A stretch of DNA of 64,000 bases from Prevotella sp. GTDB taxonomy: Bacteria; Bacteroidota; Bacteroidia; Bacteroidales; Bacteroidaceae. The stretch spans positions 1-64,000 of the forward strand of contig JAFULM010000003.1 in NCBI GenBank assembly GCA_017483185.1, written 5' to 3'. The position numbers and the translations under genes are program-made. Shown here piece after piece: positions 9,300 to 17,584 of the stretch (within the stretch, counting starts at the first letter, position 1; each line of letters begins with the position of its first letter). A model generated the notes under the pieces. The model was not told the DNA's origin. It saw only the letters and a list, made by a program, of their open reading frames with translations, and did no database searches.

Positions 9300-10460
9300 T
9301 CAGAACGCTTCGTTGATGTTGAACAGAAATCCCGATTGTCCGTTCTTGCCGAAGCCGTAGTCCAGACGGACGTTGACATCCTTCTTGAATTCCCATCTGT
9401 AGCCGATGCCGTAGTTGGGCAGGATGCGGTCCATGCGGATGTCTCCGAACTTGTCGAACACACTGCCGGCCCCCAACCACAGTGTGATGCCGTTGCGGCG
9501 CCATACGTGCTGGCGCAGTTCGAGCTGTGCCGTCATCATATTCTTGTCGCGATAGCGTCCCTCATAGTAGCCGCGCATCGAGTTTGAGCCGCCCAACATG
9601 GCCATCAGCGACCACGGCGTGTTGCCGTAGTTGAAGACTCCTCGCATCTCCGCCGCGAGTATGCCGCTGTCCCATACCTGCCGGTAGCAGCTGGCCGCTA
9701 TGTCGGTCGTGCTGAAAGTGTAGTCACCCGCGATGAGACGCGGACGAAACAGTTGTGATATGGCCACTCGTGCGCCACGGTGCGGATTGGTCAGTACGTC
9801 ACGCGAGTCGTAGACCACCGATACGCCTGCCGCTCCGCACGAAGCCCGTGTGTCCATCCCGTCGAGCAGTTCGGGGCGTTCGATGTCGGTTGCCTTTACA
9901 TAGTCATACATCAGTGTCGGTCCGGCGTAGAGATTGTCAGCCAACCGCACGAGCAGACTTGCCTTGATGCGTGCCTGCCATCGGTCCATCTTCGACTTGT
10001 TGCCGTTGTTGGCTCCCATGTCGTAGCCGATGCCCCAGAAGTCGCTCGGGAATGAATAGAAATAGACAGTGTAGTCTATCCTGTACCGGTCTTTCGGCAT
10101 GATGTGGTTGCCCCGTATGCCGAGCATGTAGAATCCGACGGTCGAAATGTCGCTGAACAGTGACACGTTCGACGGCGGCAGCAGCGAGTCCCGGCGGTCG
10201 GTGTTGTACAGTCCGGCGGCCACCAGTCCGATGCCCAGTTTGGTGTCGGTGCTGTAATGCGGTCCTCCGATGATGCTGAAGTCGAATTTCTTGTGCTTCT
10301 TGTTTTTGTTGGCATCGTTGAAGTAATTCATCAGCCTCGTCATGAAGCCGGTTTTCTTTACGACGGTCGTCGTGTCGTTGTCGCTCTCCGCAGCCATTGG
10401 CGTGGGAGCGACGTATGCCGTCAGGACGACGAGGGTGATTATGATGGGCAGACGCTTCAT
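9300..10460 (-). CDS. BamA/TamA-family outer-membrane beta-barrel protein
   Basis: 386-residue secreted protein with a signal peptide (MKRLPIIITLVVLTAYVAP) and a C-terminal 16-strand-type barrel of the surface-antigen D15 (Omp85) class. The segments VVYDSRDVLTNPHRGARV and NSMRGYYEGRYRDKNM carry the arginine-containing loop-6 type signature. It lacks POTRA repeats, so it is a short single-barrel relative (patatin-barrel-like or BamL-like), not BamA. The frame is open far upstream through a His/Ser-rich stretch made by the 9 bp repeat; the start at 10460 was chosen because the signal peptide begins there. Sits 164 bases after the PCMD gene, probably the same transcript. Confidence 0.8.
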   Translation of the reverse strand: MKRLPIIITLVVLTAYVAPTPMAAESDNDTTTVVKKTGFMTRLMNYFNDANKNKKHKKFDFSIIGGPHYSTDTKLGIGLVAAGLYNTDRRDSLLPPSNVSLFSDISTVGFYMLGIRGNHIMPKDRYRIDYTVYFYSFPSDFWGIGYDMGANNGNKSKMDRWQARIKASLLVRLADNLYAGPTLMYDYVKATDIERPELLDGMDTRASCGAAGVSVVYDSRDVLTNPHRGARVAISQLFRPRLIAGDYTFSTTDIAASCYRQVWDSGILAAEMRGVFNYGNTPWSLMAMLGGSNSMRGYYEGRYRDKNMMTAQLELRQHVWRRNGITLWLGAGSVFDKFGDIRMDRILPNYGIGYRWEFKKDVNVRLDYGFGKNGQSGFLFNINEAF

Positions 10461-10479
10461 TAGGAGAAAATGGGGACAA

Positions 10480-10605
10480 TGGGAGTTATGGGAGTTATGG
10501 GAATTATGGGAATTATGGGAGCTATGGGAATTATGGGAGCTATGGGAATGATGGGAGCTATGGGAATGATGGGAGCTATGGGAATGATGGGAGTGATGGG
10601 AGTGA
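10480..10605 (+). repeat. 9 bp tandem repeat, 14 units
   Basis: Fourteen consecutive 9 bp units of the form TGGGARYYA (endings GTTA, ATTA, GCTA, ATGA, GTGA) in the gap between the PCMD gene and the BamA-like gene. As 9 is a multiple of 3, the minus-strand frame stays open through the array (Ser-His-Asn/Ser triplets) and joins the BamA-like frame. Confidence 0.92.
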
Positions 10606-10624
10606 TGTGAGATTATAGGAGAGT

Positions 10625-11593
10625 TCAATAGACCAGTCTTACGTTGTCCACCCACAGAGTGTTGCCCGGCGAACCGATGTATGCTCCGCCGTGGCTCGAC
10701 GAGAACTGCAGGAGCAGATGGGTCGGCGTCTCGCCGGCCGCGGCCCATCCCGTCTCCACGACAGGAACGCTCTTGCCCTTGCTGTTGCGGGCATAGTCGG
10801 TCGAACGGAGTCCCATTGTGGCCGCGTCATATTTGGGGTTCTTTCTTATGTCGCCGTAGTGGATTTCGTATGTGGCGTTGTTCTGCCATCCGCCGGTGGT
10901 CTTTCCGTATTTTACAACCATCGTGCCCACACGCTGTGCCGTGATGTTGCCCTTGGCGTCTTCCGACCGTTTCTGAAGCAGAAGGATGGCGATGGCGTAG
11001 TCGCGCCCCGGCACTGTGCTCTTGCTACTGAATCCCGTCATTTTGATACGGCTGTCTCCTCCCGCCGCCTGCATCTTGTAGTCGAAGCGCAGAGCCTTGG
11101 GTCTGCGGGTGAACGGGATGCCCCAGTTGAGGGCTTTCGGGCCGTCCTTGGTTCCCGTGATGGGCTCTTTCATGTCGCCGAGGAATATCGAGCCGGCCGC
11201 CAGCACGCTGATGTTGACCAGTCCGAGCACCTTGACGCTCTCCACGTGGGTGGTCATCTTGACACAGTGGCCGCCGTTGTGACTGTCCCGATAGACGCAG
11301 TTGTTGGTCTTGACGATGCCCGCCACCTTTGCCATGACGTTCGATGTTCCCCACGGCGAGCCTCCTGCGTTGACGTATGGCGTGTTGCCGTCGATGGTCT
11401 TCGTTGGTCCTATCTCATAGAGAGTCTTGTCATGGCCGCCGATGATGGCCGACTCGTGGATGTGGCGTGTCACCCAGTGCTCCATGTCACCGTATTTTAT
11501 GAGTTCCTCCCGCTCCCCGGCGGTCTGGGCCTTCATGCCGATAGAGCACAAGAGCAGCGCACAGATGGTCAGATAGTGATTTTTCATAGGCAT
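10625..11593 (-). CDS. Secreted PCMD-domain protein (putative carbohydrate-binding)
   Basis: 322-residue protein with a signal peptide (MKNHYLTICALLLCSIGMKA). The mature part resembles the PCMD domain of Bacteroidota: an early GDMEHW segment, a central YKMQAAGG/FDY strand region and the C-terminal GSPGNTLWVDNVRLVY that ends jelly-roll carbohydrate-binding modules. PCMD proteins are usually surface or periplasmic and linked to glycan capture; no catalytic residues are evident. Start may be 11593 or the ATG at 11587. First gene of the minus-strand trio with the BamA-like barrel and the phosphoethanolamine transferase, preceded by a -7 box at 11683-11690. Confidence 0.65.
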   Translation of the reverse strand: MPMKNHYLTICALLLCSIGMKAQTAGEREELIKYGDMEHWVTRHIHESAIIGGHDKTLYEIGPTKTIDGNTPYVNAGGSPWGTSNVMAKVAGIVKTNNCVYRDSHNGGHCVKMTTHVESVKVLGLVNISVLAAGSIFLGDMKEPITGTKDGPKALNWGIPFTRRPKALRFDYKMQAAGGDSRIKMTGFSSKSTVPGRDYAIAILLLQKRSEDAKGNITAQRVGTMVVKYGKTTGGWQNNATYEIHYGDIRKNPKYDAATMGLRSTDYARNSKGKSVPVVETGWAAAGETPTHLLLQFSSSHGGAYIGSPGNTLWVDNVRLVY

Positions 11594-11682
11594 ATCTTTT
11601 TAGTTGATATATGATGCTGGATGACAGTCACGCCGTTGTCCGGAGGCCTCAGCGTTATGAAATGCTGACATCCCGAATACTG

Positions 11683-11690
11683 CAAAGATA
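11683..11690 (-). promoter_or_regulatory. -7 box for the PCMD gene
   Basis: On the minus strand this reads TATCTTTG, matching TAnnTTTG, about 90 bases before the PCMD start. No good -33 partner. The rest of the 370 base gap 11594-11963 holds this site and hairpin D1; nothing else was seen. Confidence 0.5.
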
Positions 11691-11850
11691 TTGTTTTTTC
11701 CGATAGGGTGGCTATCGGAAAGGTATGAAAAGTTGGTCTGATTTACTTATTTTAGTATTATCAGGCGGTTTGGCGCGCGTCTTTTCCTTTATTTAGCATT
11801 TCCGGCGGAGTGAAAATTCCGTTATGAATGGGCAGGGGATATGACCTAAG

Positions 11851-11931
11851 CGCAAAGGCCGCAAAGGCGCAAAGTTTATGTTTCGGGTATTTCCCCTTAC
11901 TATAAAACTTTGCGTCTTTGCGGCCTTTGCG
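11851..11931. repeat. GCAAAG-type hairpin D1
   Basis: Arms 11851-11877 and 11905-11931 are 27 bp inverted repeats with one mismatch, made of CGCAAAGGCCGCAAAGGC-like units; loop 27 bases. It lies 32 bases after the stop of the porin gene (minus strand). Same family as D2, D3 and D4. Confidence 0.88.
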
Positions 11932-11963
11932 TTTGTGTTATGTCTGAAATATGTGTGTTGCAG

Positions 11964-13031
11964 TCAGAAACGGCACATCAGTTCGACGACAATCTTGTCC
12001 CTTTCAGAGACGTTCGGCGTGGCGTCGCTGCCGTAGAAATATTTCTCATAGTTCAGGCGGATGTCCGTTTTAAGTGATTTCCCGCCGAGATGAAGAGTCG
12101 CTCCGGCCGTAATCCTGTGGCGTCGCGGGTCGTTGACGGTGAGCCGCCCGGAGTCATCTGGCGTTCCGTCGCTGTGGTCATCCATGTAGTCGTAGCGCCC
12201 GAGCAGCGACACTCCGTCGAAAACCTTGCGCATCGGCAGCCGCTTGGCAACGAAGGCATCGACGGCATTGACAGCCTTGAAAGCGCCTCCGGAATATTCC
12301 TTGTGCAGATATTCTGCCTCGACGTGCCATCCGTGTGCGTGCCAATATGCCCCGCCGTTCCACATCATTATACCCGTCATGGCCGGTCGCATGTGCATAC
12401 AACTGACGACGACGCCCATCTGGCCGTCTATCATGGCCGACGCTTTCAGCGAATAGTTGTAGCTCTTGGTCCAATAGTCCTTCTGGTCCGTCAGTCCCGA
12501 ACCGTTGAAGAAACCACCCTCAAGCGTCACCGATGTTCCGGCTGCGGACGGTGACTCTCCCGGCCCGTCTTTATCTTCCGACAGACGGAACGTATATCCT
12601 GCCATGACGCCGACATCGCGGATGTTGGCCACCTGCTTGGCGATGAACGAACGGTTGGCGAAATACTGTCGGTGGGGTGAGCGGTGGGCGTCGATGGTGA
12701 ACGGCACACGCATCTGGCCGACCGTCAGATCGAGTCCGTCCAAAGGCGAGAGTTCCACGTAAGCATCGCGCATCTTGATTTCGCCCTCGTCGGAAAGGTC
12801 GATCTCTGCTTTGTAAGCCACGGCGGGCAGTATCCGGCCGGAAGCCGACAGGCGGCAGTTGCGCACTTCAAACCGTCCTTCGTCATCTTCGGTCTTATAT
12901 TCATATTTTGCCCTGACGGTCCCGTTGAATGTCAGATAGTCAGCCGCCGTCAACTTTTGGCCCATTGATGGTTGTGGCAAAACGGCAGTGAACAGTATAG
13001 CAGCCGTCATTCCGAGAAAGTTTCTTCTCAT
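11964..13031 (-). CDS. Phosphate-selective porin O/P (OprO/OprP) family protein
   Basis: Outer-membrane barrel of about 355 residues with a signal peptide (MRRNFLGMTAAILFTAVLPQ). The GTVRAKYEYKTEDDEGRFEV start, AEIDLSDEGEIKMRDAYVEL and LTVGQMRVPF are typical of the O/P porin family, and the protein ends in the aromatic residue F as barrels do. The start at 13031 leaves about 22 bases of leader after the -7 box at 13060-13067; an ATG at 13043 would leave only about 10. Bacteroidota members are induced in varied conditions, so phosphate specificity should not be assumed. Followed by hairpin D1. Confidence 0.85.
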   Translation of the reverse strand: MRRNFLGMTAAILFTAVLPQPSMGQKLTAADYLTFNGTVRAKYEYKTEDDEGRFEVRNCRLSASGRILPAVAYKAEIDLSDEGEIKMRDAYVELSPLDGLDLTVGQMRVPFTIDAHRSPHRQYFANRSFIAKQVANIRDVGVMAGYTFRLSEDKDGPGESPSAAGTSVTLEGGFFNGSGLTDQKDYWTKSYNYSLKASAMIDGQMGVVVSCMHMRPAMTGIMMWNGGAYWHAHGWHVEAEYLHKEYSGGAFKAVNAVDAFVAKRLPMRKVFDGVSLLGRYDYMDDHSDGTPDDSGRLTVNDPRRHRITAGATLHLGGKSLKTDIRLNYEKYFYGSDATPNVSERDKIVVELMCRF

Positions 13032-13059
13032 ATATCGTTGCATGTTTTGGTTGACGCTG

Positions 13060-13067
13060 CAAAGTTA
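13060..13067 (-). promoter_or_regulatory. -7 box for the porin gene
   Basis: Reads TAACTTTG on the minus strand, a TAnnTTTG match 29-36 bases upstream of the chosen porin start. Confidence 0.6.
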
Positions 13068-13276
13068 GGAAATATTTGTTTCAAATATGTTTCATTCCTG
13101 TTACTTAAACGATAAATCAGACGAAAACTTCTTCCGGCTTCGTCCATTCTGGCGATTGTGCCGTCTGTCAGATATGCGTCTTTTGCAAAACCATTGTGAT
13201 GAAAAAGTAGGCATATTGTCATTGTGTGGCATTGCACAGATTATGGATGAAGATACATTATATGATTGAAAATATG

Positions 13277-13284
13277 TATATTTG
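13277..13284 (+). promoter_or_regulatory. -7 box for the AraC-type regulator
   Basis: TATATTTG, 26 bases before the ATG at 13310. It places the transcript start after the in-frame ATG at 13226, supporting the shorter protein. Confidence 0.65.
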
Positions 13285-13309
13285 CAATCATTTTAATGGA
13301 ATAAGAGTG

Positions 13310-14143
13310 ATGGACGAACAGAAAAATGTTATAATAGCCGATTCATTGCAGCACGTGCAAGGAGACAACTATAGTTTCTATTGCAACGCAGATTGTTACA
13401 GCCGGTATTTGGTTCATGCACTTTGCACGGGTGGTTCCTGCCGGTTTGCCTTTAACGGGCGGGAGTTTGATTTGCACGAAGGTGACCTGATGATAGTTCG
13501 CAAGGGCAAGTTGATAGAATGGATGCATCCTTCGGCTGACTTCAGGGTGAAGATAGTCTATATCAATTCGGACTTCATAAGCCTTTGTTTGCCACAGAGC
13601 AACTACGGTACCAAAGGGCAGCTTGCACTCTTTCTCAACCCCGTGATGCACCTCACGCCGGAGCAGCAAGAGGTGTGCCGTAGCGACTTCCGCATGGTGG
13701 AGCAACGCATTGGAGACACCGGACACCACTTCCACCGCGACATGCTCATCACCGCCGTGCAGATGCTCATTCTCGATTTCTTCGATTTCCACTCGCATCT
13801 TTACGACGAGACGGACATTTCCACCCAAAGCGCGGCAATCATCAACCGATTTCTGACTATGTTGGAGGACGGCACGTATCGCCGGCATCGCGAGGTGTCA
13901 TACTATGCCGATCGCCTCTGCGTCACGCCCAAATATCTCTCCGAGGTGTCGAAGAAGGTGAGCGGCTACGCAGCCAACTACTGGATAAACCGCTACACCG
14001 CCCTCGACATAGCCCGGCTTCTGAAAGACAAGTCTCTGACTTTCGTCCGTATCTCCGATATGTTCGGATTCTCTTCGCCTGCCTACTTCAGCCGCTATGT
14101 GCAGCGCAATTTGGGAGTGAATCCGACGGAATACAGGAAATGA
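13310..14143 (+). CDS. AraC-family transcriptional regulator
   Basis: 277-residue DNA-binding protein. The N-terminal part is a cupin-like ligand or sensing domain (FNGREFDLHEGDLMIVRKGK), and the last 100 residues form the double helix-turn-helix of AraC (YYADRLCVTPKYLSEVSKKVSG, then ISDMFGFSSPAYFSRYVQRNLGVNPTEYR). The start at 13310 follows from the promoter; 28 further residues would be added by an ATG at 13226. It lies between the porin (divergent) and the N-terminal remnant of an alcohol dehydrogenase (convergent). In related genomes such regulators often sit beside oxidoreductases, so it may once have controlled that dehydrogenase; this is inference. Confidence 0.88.
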   Translation: MDEQKNVIIADSLQHVQGDNYSFYCNADCYSRYLVHALCTGGSCRFAFNGREFDLHEGDLMIVRKGKLIEWMHPSADFRVKIVYINSDFISLCLPQSNYGTKGQLALFLNPVMHLTPEQQEVCRSDFRMVEQRIGDTGHHFHRDMLITAVQMLILDFFDFHSHLYDETDISTQSAAIINRFLTMLEDGTYRRHREVSYYADRLCVTPKYLSEVSKKVSGYAANYWINRYTALDIARLLKDKSLTFVRISDMFGFSSPAYFSRYVQRNLGVNPTEYRK

Positions 14144-14187
14144 CGCGTCAGTTGTGTTTTTCGGTCATTACCTTACCACGCTATTTA

Positions 14188-14583
14188 TCACCTCAAACAC
14201 GTCCGTTCCAATCCGTATGACGGTTTCCCTTTCAGATAGTCCCACAGATCGGATTCGTGATAGTAGCCGAAAGCCATCAGTTTGGCACTATCCATCACGC
14301 TTGCTCCCCCTGCGCCGATAATCATCGTCACTCCGTTTGCCTTTGCCGTGCGGATGCCTTCCTCGATTTTAGCGAACTCTCTCGACGAACCGCCATACTC
14401 AACGAAGGGAATGTCCGCATCCTTCAATGCTCCGGTGATGTCGTCGTAGCATCCATTGCGTTTGGCAGAACCGCCGCCATAGACCACCATTACTTTTTTG
14501 TCTTTGGCGATGCCGGCAACAGTTTCTCTGATGTCATTGCAAAAGAGAAGCCGTGTGTCGTTTCTGAATATAAAATCTTTCAT
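14188..14583 (-). pseudogene. N-terminal remnant of iron-containing alcohol dehydrogenase
   Basis: About 131 residues beginning MKDFIFRNDTRLLFCNDI. KVMVVYGGGSAKRNGCYDDI and MIIGAGGASVMDSAKLMAFG are the NAD(P)-binding segments of butanol-dehydrogenase-type (YqdH/BdhA-like) iron alcohol dehydrogenases, normally about 390 residues. Homology seems to stop near LWDYLKGKP (about 14215), followed by a short unrelated tail and a stop. The iron ligands lie in the missing part, so the product cannot be active. The C-terminal remnant of a protein of the same family is at 16275-16616 on the opposite strand. A weak -7 box (GACCTTTG) is at 14609-14616. Confidence 0.75.
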
Positions 14584-14783
14584 GTCGTTTGGATATTTGA
14601 ATTGTCGGCAAAGGTCGCAACTAAATGGCAATCCCTTGTTACAAATATCCCCGTAGTATTTTACTTTTTTGCTGTTTCTTGCTTCCTGTGCGGGAGCGTG
14701 GCGGAGTGTCGGTTAATCCGCCGTAGTGGAATTAGTTGGAAAATAGCGGGATTGTCGCATCCTGATGTTTCAAAGAACTGTAT

Positions 14784-16091
14784 TCATTCAAACAACACGA
14801 AACAATCCTTGAAACTGACAGTCACTTTGTCGAACCGATTGACAAGTGCCATGCCGATGTTACCTGCATACGGAACGAGCTTGTTGTTTTCAAGCGTTAC
14901 GCAAATATCTCTGAAAGTGACGTCTCTGCTGCCGAAGGAAAAAGTCCATGCGGGTAGCTGCAACATATCTCGTTCCTCTACGGCACCGATTCCTCCCGTA
15001 AGTCTTCTTACTCGTTTGGCTTTGGCGTCAATTTCCGCCTTGTTTTTCTCATAGAACATGTATGACAGGGCTGCCGTGCCATTGCCTGTGTCGAAAAAGA
15101 ATCCGTATGTCTTTCCATTATATTCACCCTTTATCATCGGTGCAAAGTTGTCTGAATACATGTTGCTGCCGGTGGCGGGTTTGGGCGTGAACTGTGCCGG
15201 CACCACAATCTTACCATCGTGCGGGAATATCTGTATCTCACCGAGCTGTGTCATGATGTCTGCCCCGATAATAAGGTCGGTGTCCACAATCCGGCTCAGC
15301 GTTGTGTCCGGGTTGATTGTCACGGGTATGTCCCTCACCGTTATATCGCCCATCGTCAGACTGTCAATGATGCCCAGCTGGCCGTAAATCTGACTGCTGC
15401 CCTGTATCAGTAGTGAGTCTGCAACAGTCCTCACGCCCGTCTTTTTGGCAAATGATGCTGACATAAATGTGGAGCCGGCTCCGGTGTCGAATATGGCCCG
15501 GTACTCCTTGCCTCCTATTGTCACCGGTACATGTATTACCGTACCTCTTGGCACGGTGTCATTCTCTATTTTCAGAACAATGCTGTCGTTGGTCATCGGT
15601 ATCACGGCATCTCCATTGGGGCGCTTTACAAGTATATTCGGGCAGTTGCGGAAAAGGTTGTAATGGCGGGCGACCATGTCAATTTGAGCATAGTCCATTT
15701 CCACACCTTGTGTCCTCAGCTGTGAGGCGAAGTCTTTCAGCATGTCGGCCGCAGCGGCATAATTACCTTTCCTTGACTCCACTGCAGCTTTCACAAACAG
15801 CATAGACGTGATGTTGCCAAGTCCGAGTTCTGCCTGATGATGGTGCAATAGTGAATCGACACATGCCGCTGTTTCGTCGTATCGGTTGAAATAATAGCCT
15901 AACAGAGCTTCGGACATGAGTCTGAGCATCGGGGTCTGCACACTGTCCTTCAGTGACGGATATTCCTGTTCAAGCGTGAACCAGTCGCCGGTATTGAGCA
16001 GTTCGCCCACACGCATGTCCGCCCGTTGTGCCCTTGCTCCGGTTGTAATGAAAAGCGCGAGCATGCAAATCTGTATCACATGTTTAATCAT
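14784..16091 (-). CDS. Secreted retropepsin-like aspartic protease with two DTG motifs
   Basis: 435-residue exported protein (signal peptide MIKHVIQICMLALFITTGARA). Residues 25-150 are helical and repeat-like (TPR-like in feel). Two retropepsin-type domains follow: IFDTGAGSTFMSASFAKKTGV with catalytic D202, and FFFDTGNGTAALSY with D334. Two DTG motifs in one chain could make a pseudo-dimer like pepsin, whereas retroviral enzymes need two chains. The function of Bacteroidota members is not known; a role in envelope or peptide processing is a guess. It lies between the two halves of the broken alcohol dehydrogenase and has its own -7 box at 16138-16145. Confidence 0.78.
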   Translation of the reverse strand: MIKHVIQICMLALFITTGARAQRADMRVGELLNTGDWFTLEQEYPSLKDSVQTPMLRLMSEALLGYYFNRYDETAACVDSLLHHHQAELGLGNITSMLFVKAAVESRKGNYAAAADMLKDFASQLRTQGVEMDYAQIDMVARHYNLFRNCPNILVKRPNGDAVIPMTNDSIVLKIENDTVPRGTVIHVPVTIGGKEYRAIFDTGAGSTFMSASFAKKTGVRTVADSLLIQGSSQIYGQLGIIDSLTMGDITVRDIPVTINPDTTLSRIVDTDLIIGADIMTQLGEIQIFPHDGKIVVPAQFTPKPATGSNMYSDNFAPMIKGEYNGKTYGFFFDTGNGTAALSYMFYEKNKAEIDAKAKRVRRLTGGIGAVEERDMLQLPAWTFSFGSRDVTFRDICVTLENNKLVPYAGNIGMALVNRFDKVTVSFKDCFVLFE

Positions 16092-16137
16092 GATTGTGTT
16101 CCTTTCTTTGATAAATCAAGTTCCTTTTTATCTTCTG

Positions 16138-16145
16138 CAAAGATA
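16138..16145 (-). promoter_or_regulatory. -7 box for the retropepsin-like gene
   Basis: TATCTTTG on the minus strand, about 47 bases before the start at 16091. Confidence 0.6.
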
Positions 16146-16234
16146 CGTATAATCCATAAGATTGTATGCCCTGTTTCAGTAAAAAAGATAAATCAATCCG
16201 TAATCCGCATACTCTCATTTCGGTGCATCCACCG

Positions 16235-16242
16235 TATCTTTG
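16235..16242 (+). promoter_or_regulatory. -7 box facing the dehydrogenase C-terminal fragment
   Basis: TATCTTTG on the plus strand, 32 bases before the ATG at 16275. It diverges from the box at 16138-16145, so the fragment may still be transcribed. Confidence 0.5.
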
Positions 16243-16274
16243 CATCCGTAAATATAACAAACGTAATACATTAT

Positions 16275-16616
16275 ATGAACAGTTTCAACACCGACTGCAA
16301 CCACGGGCAGGGACTGGCGGTCATCCATCCCACACTCTACCGCCACATGCTGAATGAGGGCAAGGAGAAGTTGGCCCGTATGTCAGAAACGGTGTGGGGC
16401 ATAAAAGGAGAAACCGACGAAGAGACGGTCACATTGTGTATTGATGCGCTGGAAGCCTTCATCAAGGAGATCGGACAGCCCACCCGTTGGAGCGAAATGG
16501 GCATCACGGACGAAGCCATACTGCGTGCCACAGCCGACACCTGTTTTCTCACACCGGGATGCTGCAAGCAATTCTCAAGAGACGAGATTTTCGAGCTGTT
16601 GAAAGAGAGTAAGTGA
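16275..16616 (+). pseudogene. C-terminal remnant of iron-containing alcohol dehydrogenase
   Basis: 113 residues. TDCNHGQGLAVIHPTLYRHM, followed by KLARMSETVWGI, matches the C-terminal helical domain of butanol-dehydrogenase-type iron alcohol dehydrogenases, where the His of the HGQGLAV segment helps to bind the metal. The nucleotide-binding domain and other metal ligands are absent. It faces the opposite way to the N-terminal remnant at 14188-14583, with the retropepsin-like gene between them, which suggests an inversion or insertion that split one ancestral gene. The remaining ORF has a start codon and a -7 box, so a short product could be made. No feature was seen between 16617 and 16825. 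Confidence 0.72.
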
Positions 16617-16825
16617 TTCATAAACTGCCGTTAGCGAATTGCTAAGTGTTTGAGTTATTCGTTTTTCTGTTTACAAAAATAATCCGTTGCCACATAAATC
16701 CACTTTCCATAATTACGGACGATAATGCTATTTTTACGGAAGTGTTCTGCGAGGACGGGCAGCGGAATTTTGACCGGCCACGGTTCCCGTTGCACATAAT
16801 GATTGTAGGTTTGTCAGAAAAATTC

Positions 16826-17310
16826 TGAATTTAAGTGCGAAATCCAAGGGCACTTTATAAAATTTTCCCGCCGTGCTCCCAAATTTTCAAATCTCGTGAA
16901 GGTCAAAATCCGGCGGTTTTTTCGGCTGAAAAATCACCGTTTTTGTAAAACACTGTTACATAGCGACTTACAAACGGACGGCCCCCTCTGACTCCCCCAA
17001 AGGGTGAGCTTGGGCTTCCCGTAGCGGCCCCTCGGGGTTGCAACGGGGCCCTTATTGCTTTGCAACGGGGCCGCCGTTGCAATCCAACGGGCACGCCGTT
17101 GCAGGGTCGCGGGGCCGCCGTTGCACGATGAAACCCACTTTTTTGCCCTTTTCCGGCAATCAAAAATCCGCGAAGTTTTGCAAAATCTGAGAGCCGTAAG
17201 GCCCTTAATGGTGTGTGTGAAGCCGCAGGTCTCTCCTCCTTGGGGGAGTCGGAGGGGGCTGTCGGTAGGCTTTAAGGGCCTTATTGGTCGTAAAAATGTC
17301 CGAGAACGGG
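16826..17310 (-). repeat. GC-rich mosaic repeat, copy C2 (inverted relative to C1)
   Basis: Reverse-strand copy of the element at 145-607. The C-rich arms are 16981-17008 and 17232-17259; the GCAACGG-module core between them is nearly identical to C1, and homology continues outside both arms. The gap 16617-17584 contains only this element and, at its right end, the promoter of the pectate lyase gene. Confidence 0.85.
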
Positions 17311-17495
17311 AGTTTTTGTCGATGCTGTTTTGTAAACAAACTTTACGATACACTCATGCTGATGCACTGCCTTTTAGCCCTTTCGTAACAGAACAGTATG
17401 AATATCAGACACACCGCATGGCTTGTCATACAATGTCTTTGCAAATTGACAAAATGCTGTTTTTAGTGCGAACAGGCTATTTTTCATGTTCAAGA

Positions 17496-17527
17496 TTTGA
17501 CACATAAGATATTTTAGACTATATTTG
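17496..17527 (+). promoter_or_regulatory. Promoter of the pectate lyase gene
   Basis: TTTG at 17496-17499, exactly 20 bases, then TATATTTG at 17520-17527: full Bacteroidota -33/-7 pair. Transcript start near 17534, about 50 bases before the ATG. Confidence 0.8.
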
Positions 17528-17584
17528 CAATGTTCTTTATATAAATGAATACTAATCTCAAAACAAACCAATAATTTTATAACA

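Noticed and set aside
9061..10605. Possible CRISPR arrays
   Set aside because: Units are contiguous, of 9, 22 or 29 bp, without spacers; no cas genes in the window.
10461..10748. N-terminal extension of the BamA-like protein through the Ser/His repeat
   Set aside because: A good signal peptide starts at 10460, and the extension overlaps the end of the PCMD gene out of frame. Kept only as a possibility in the findings.
16903..17353. ORFs of 86 and 139 residues
   Set aside because: Translation of repeat C2, in several frames, with no start signals.
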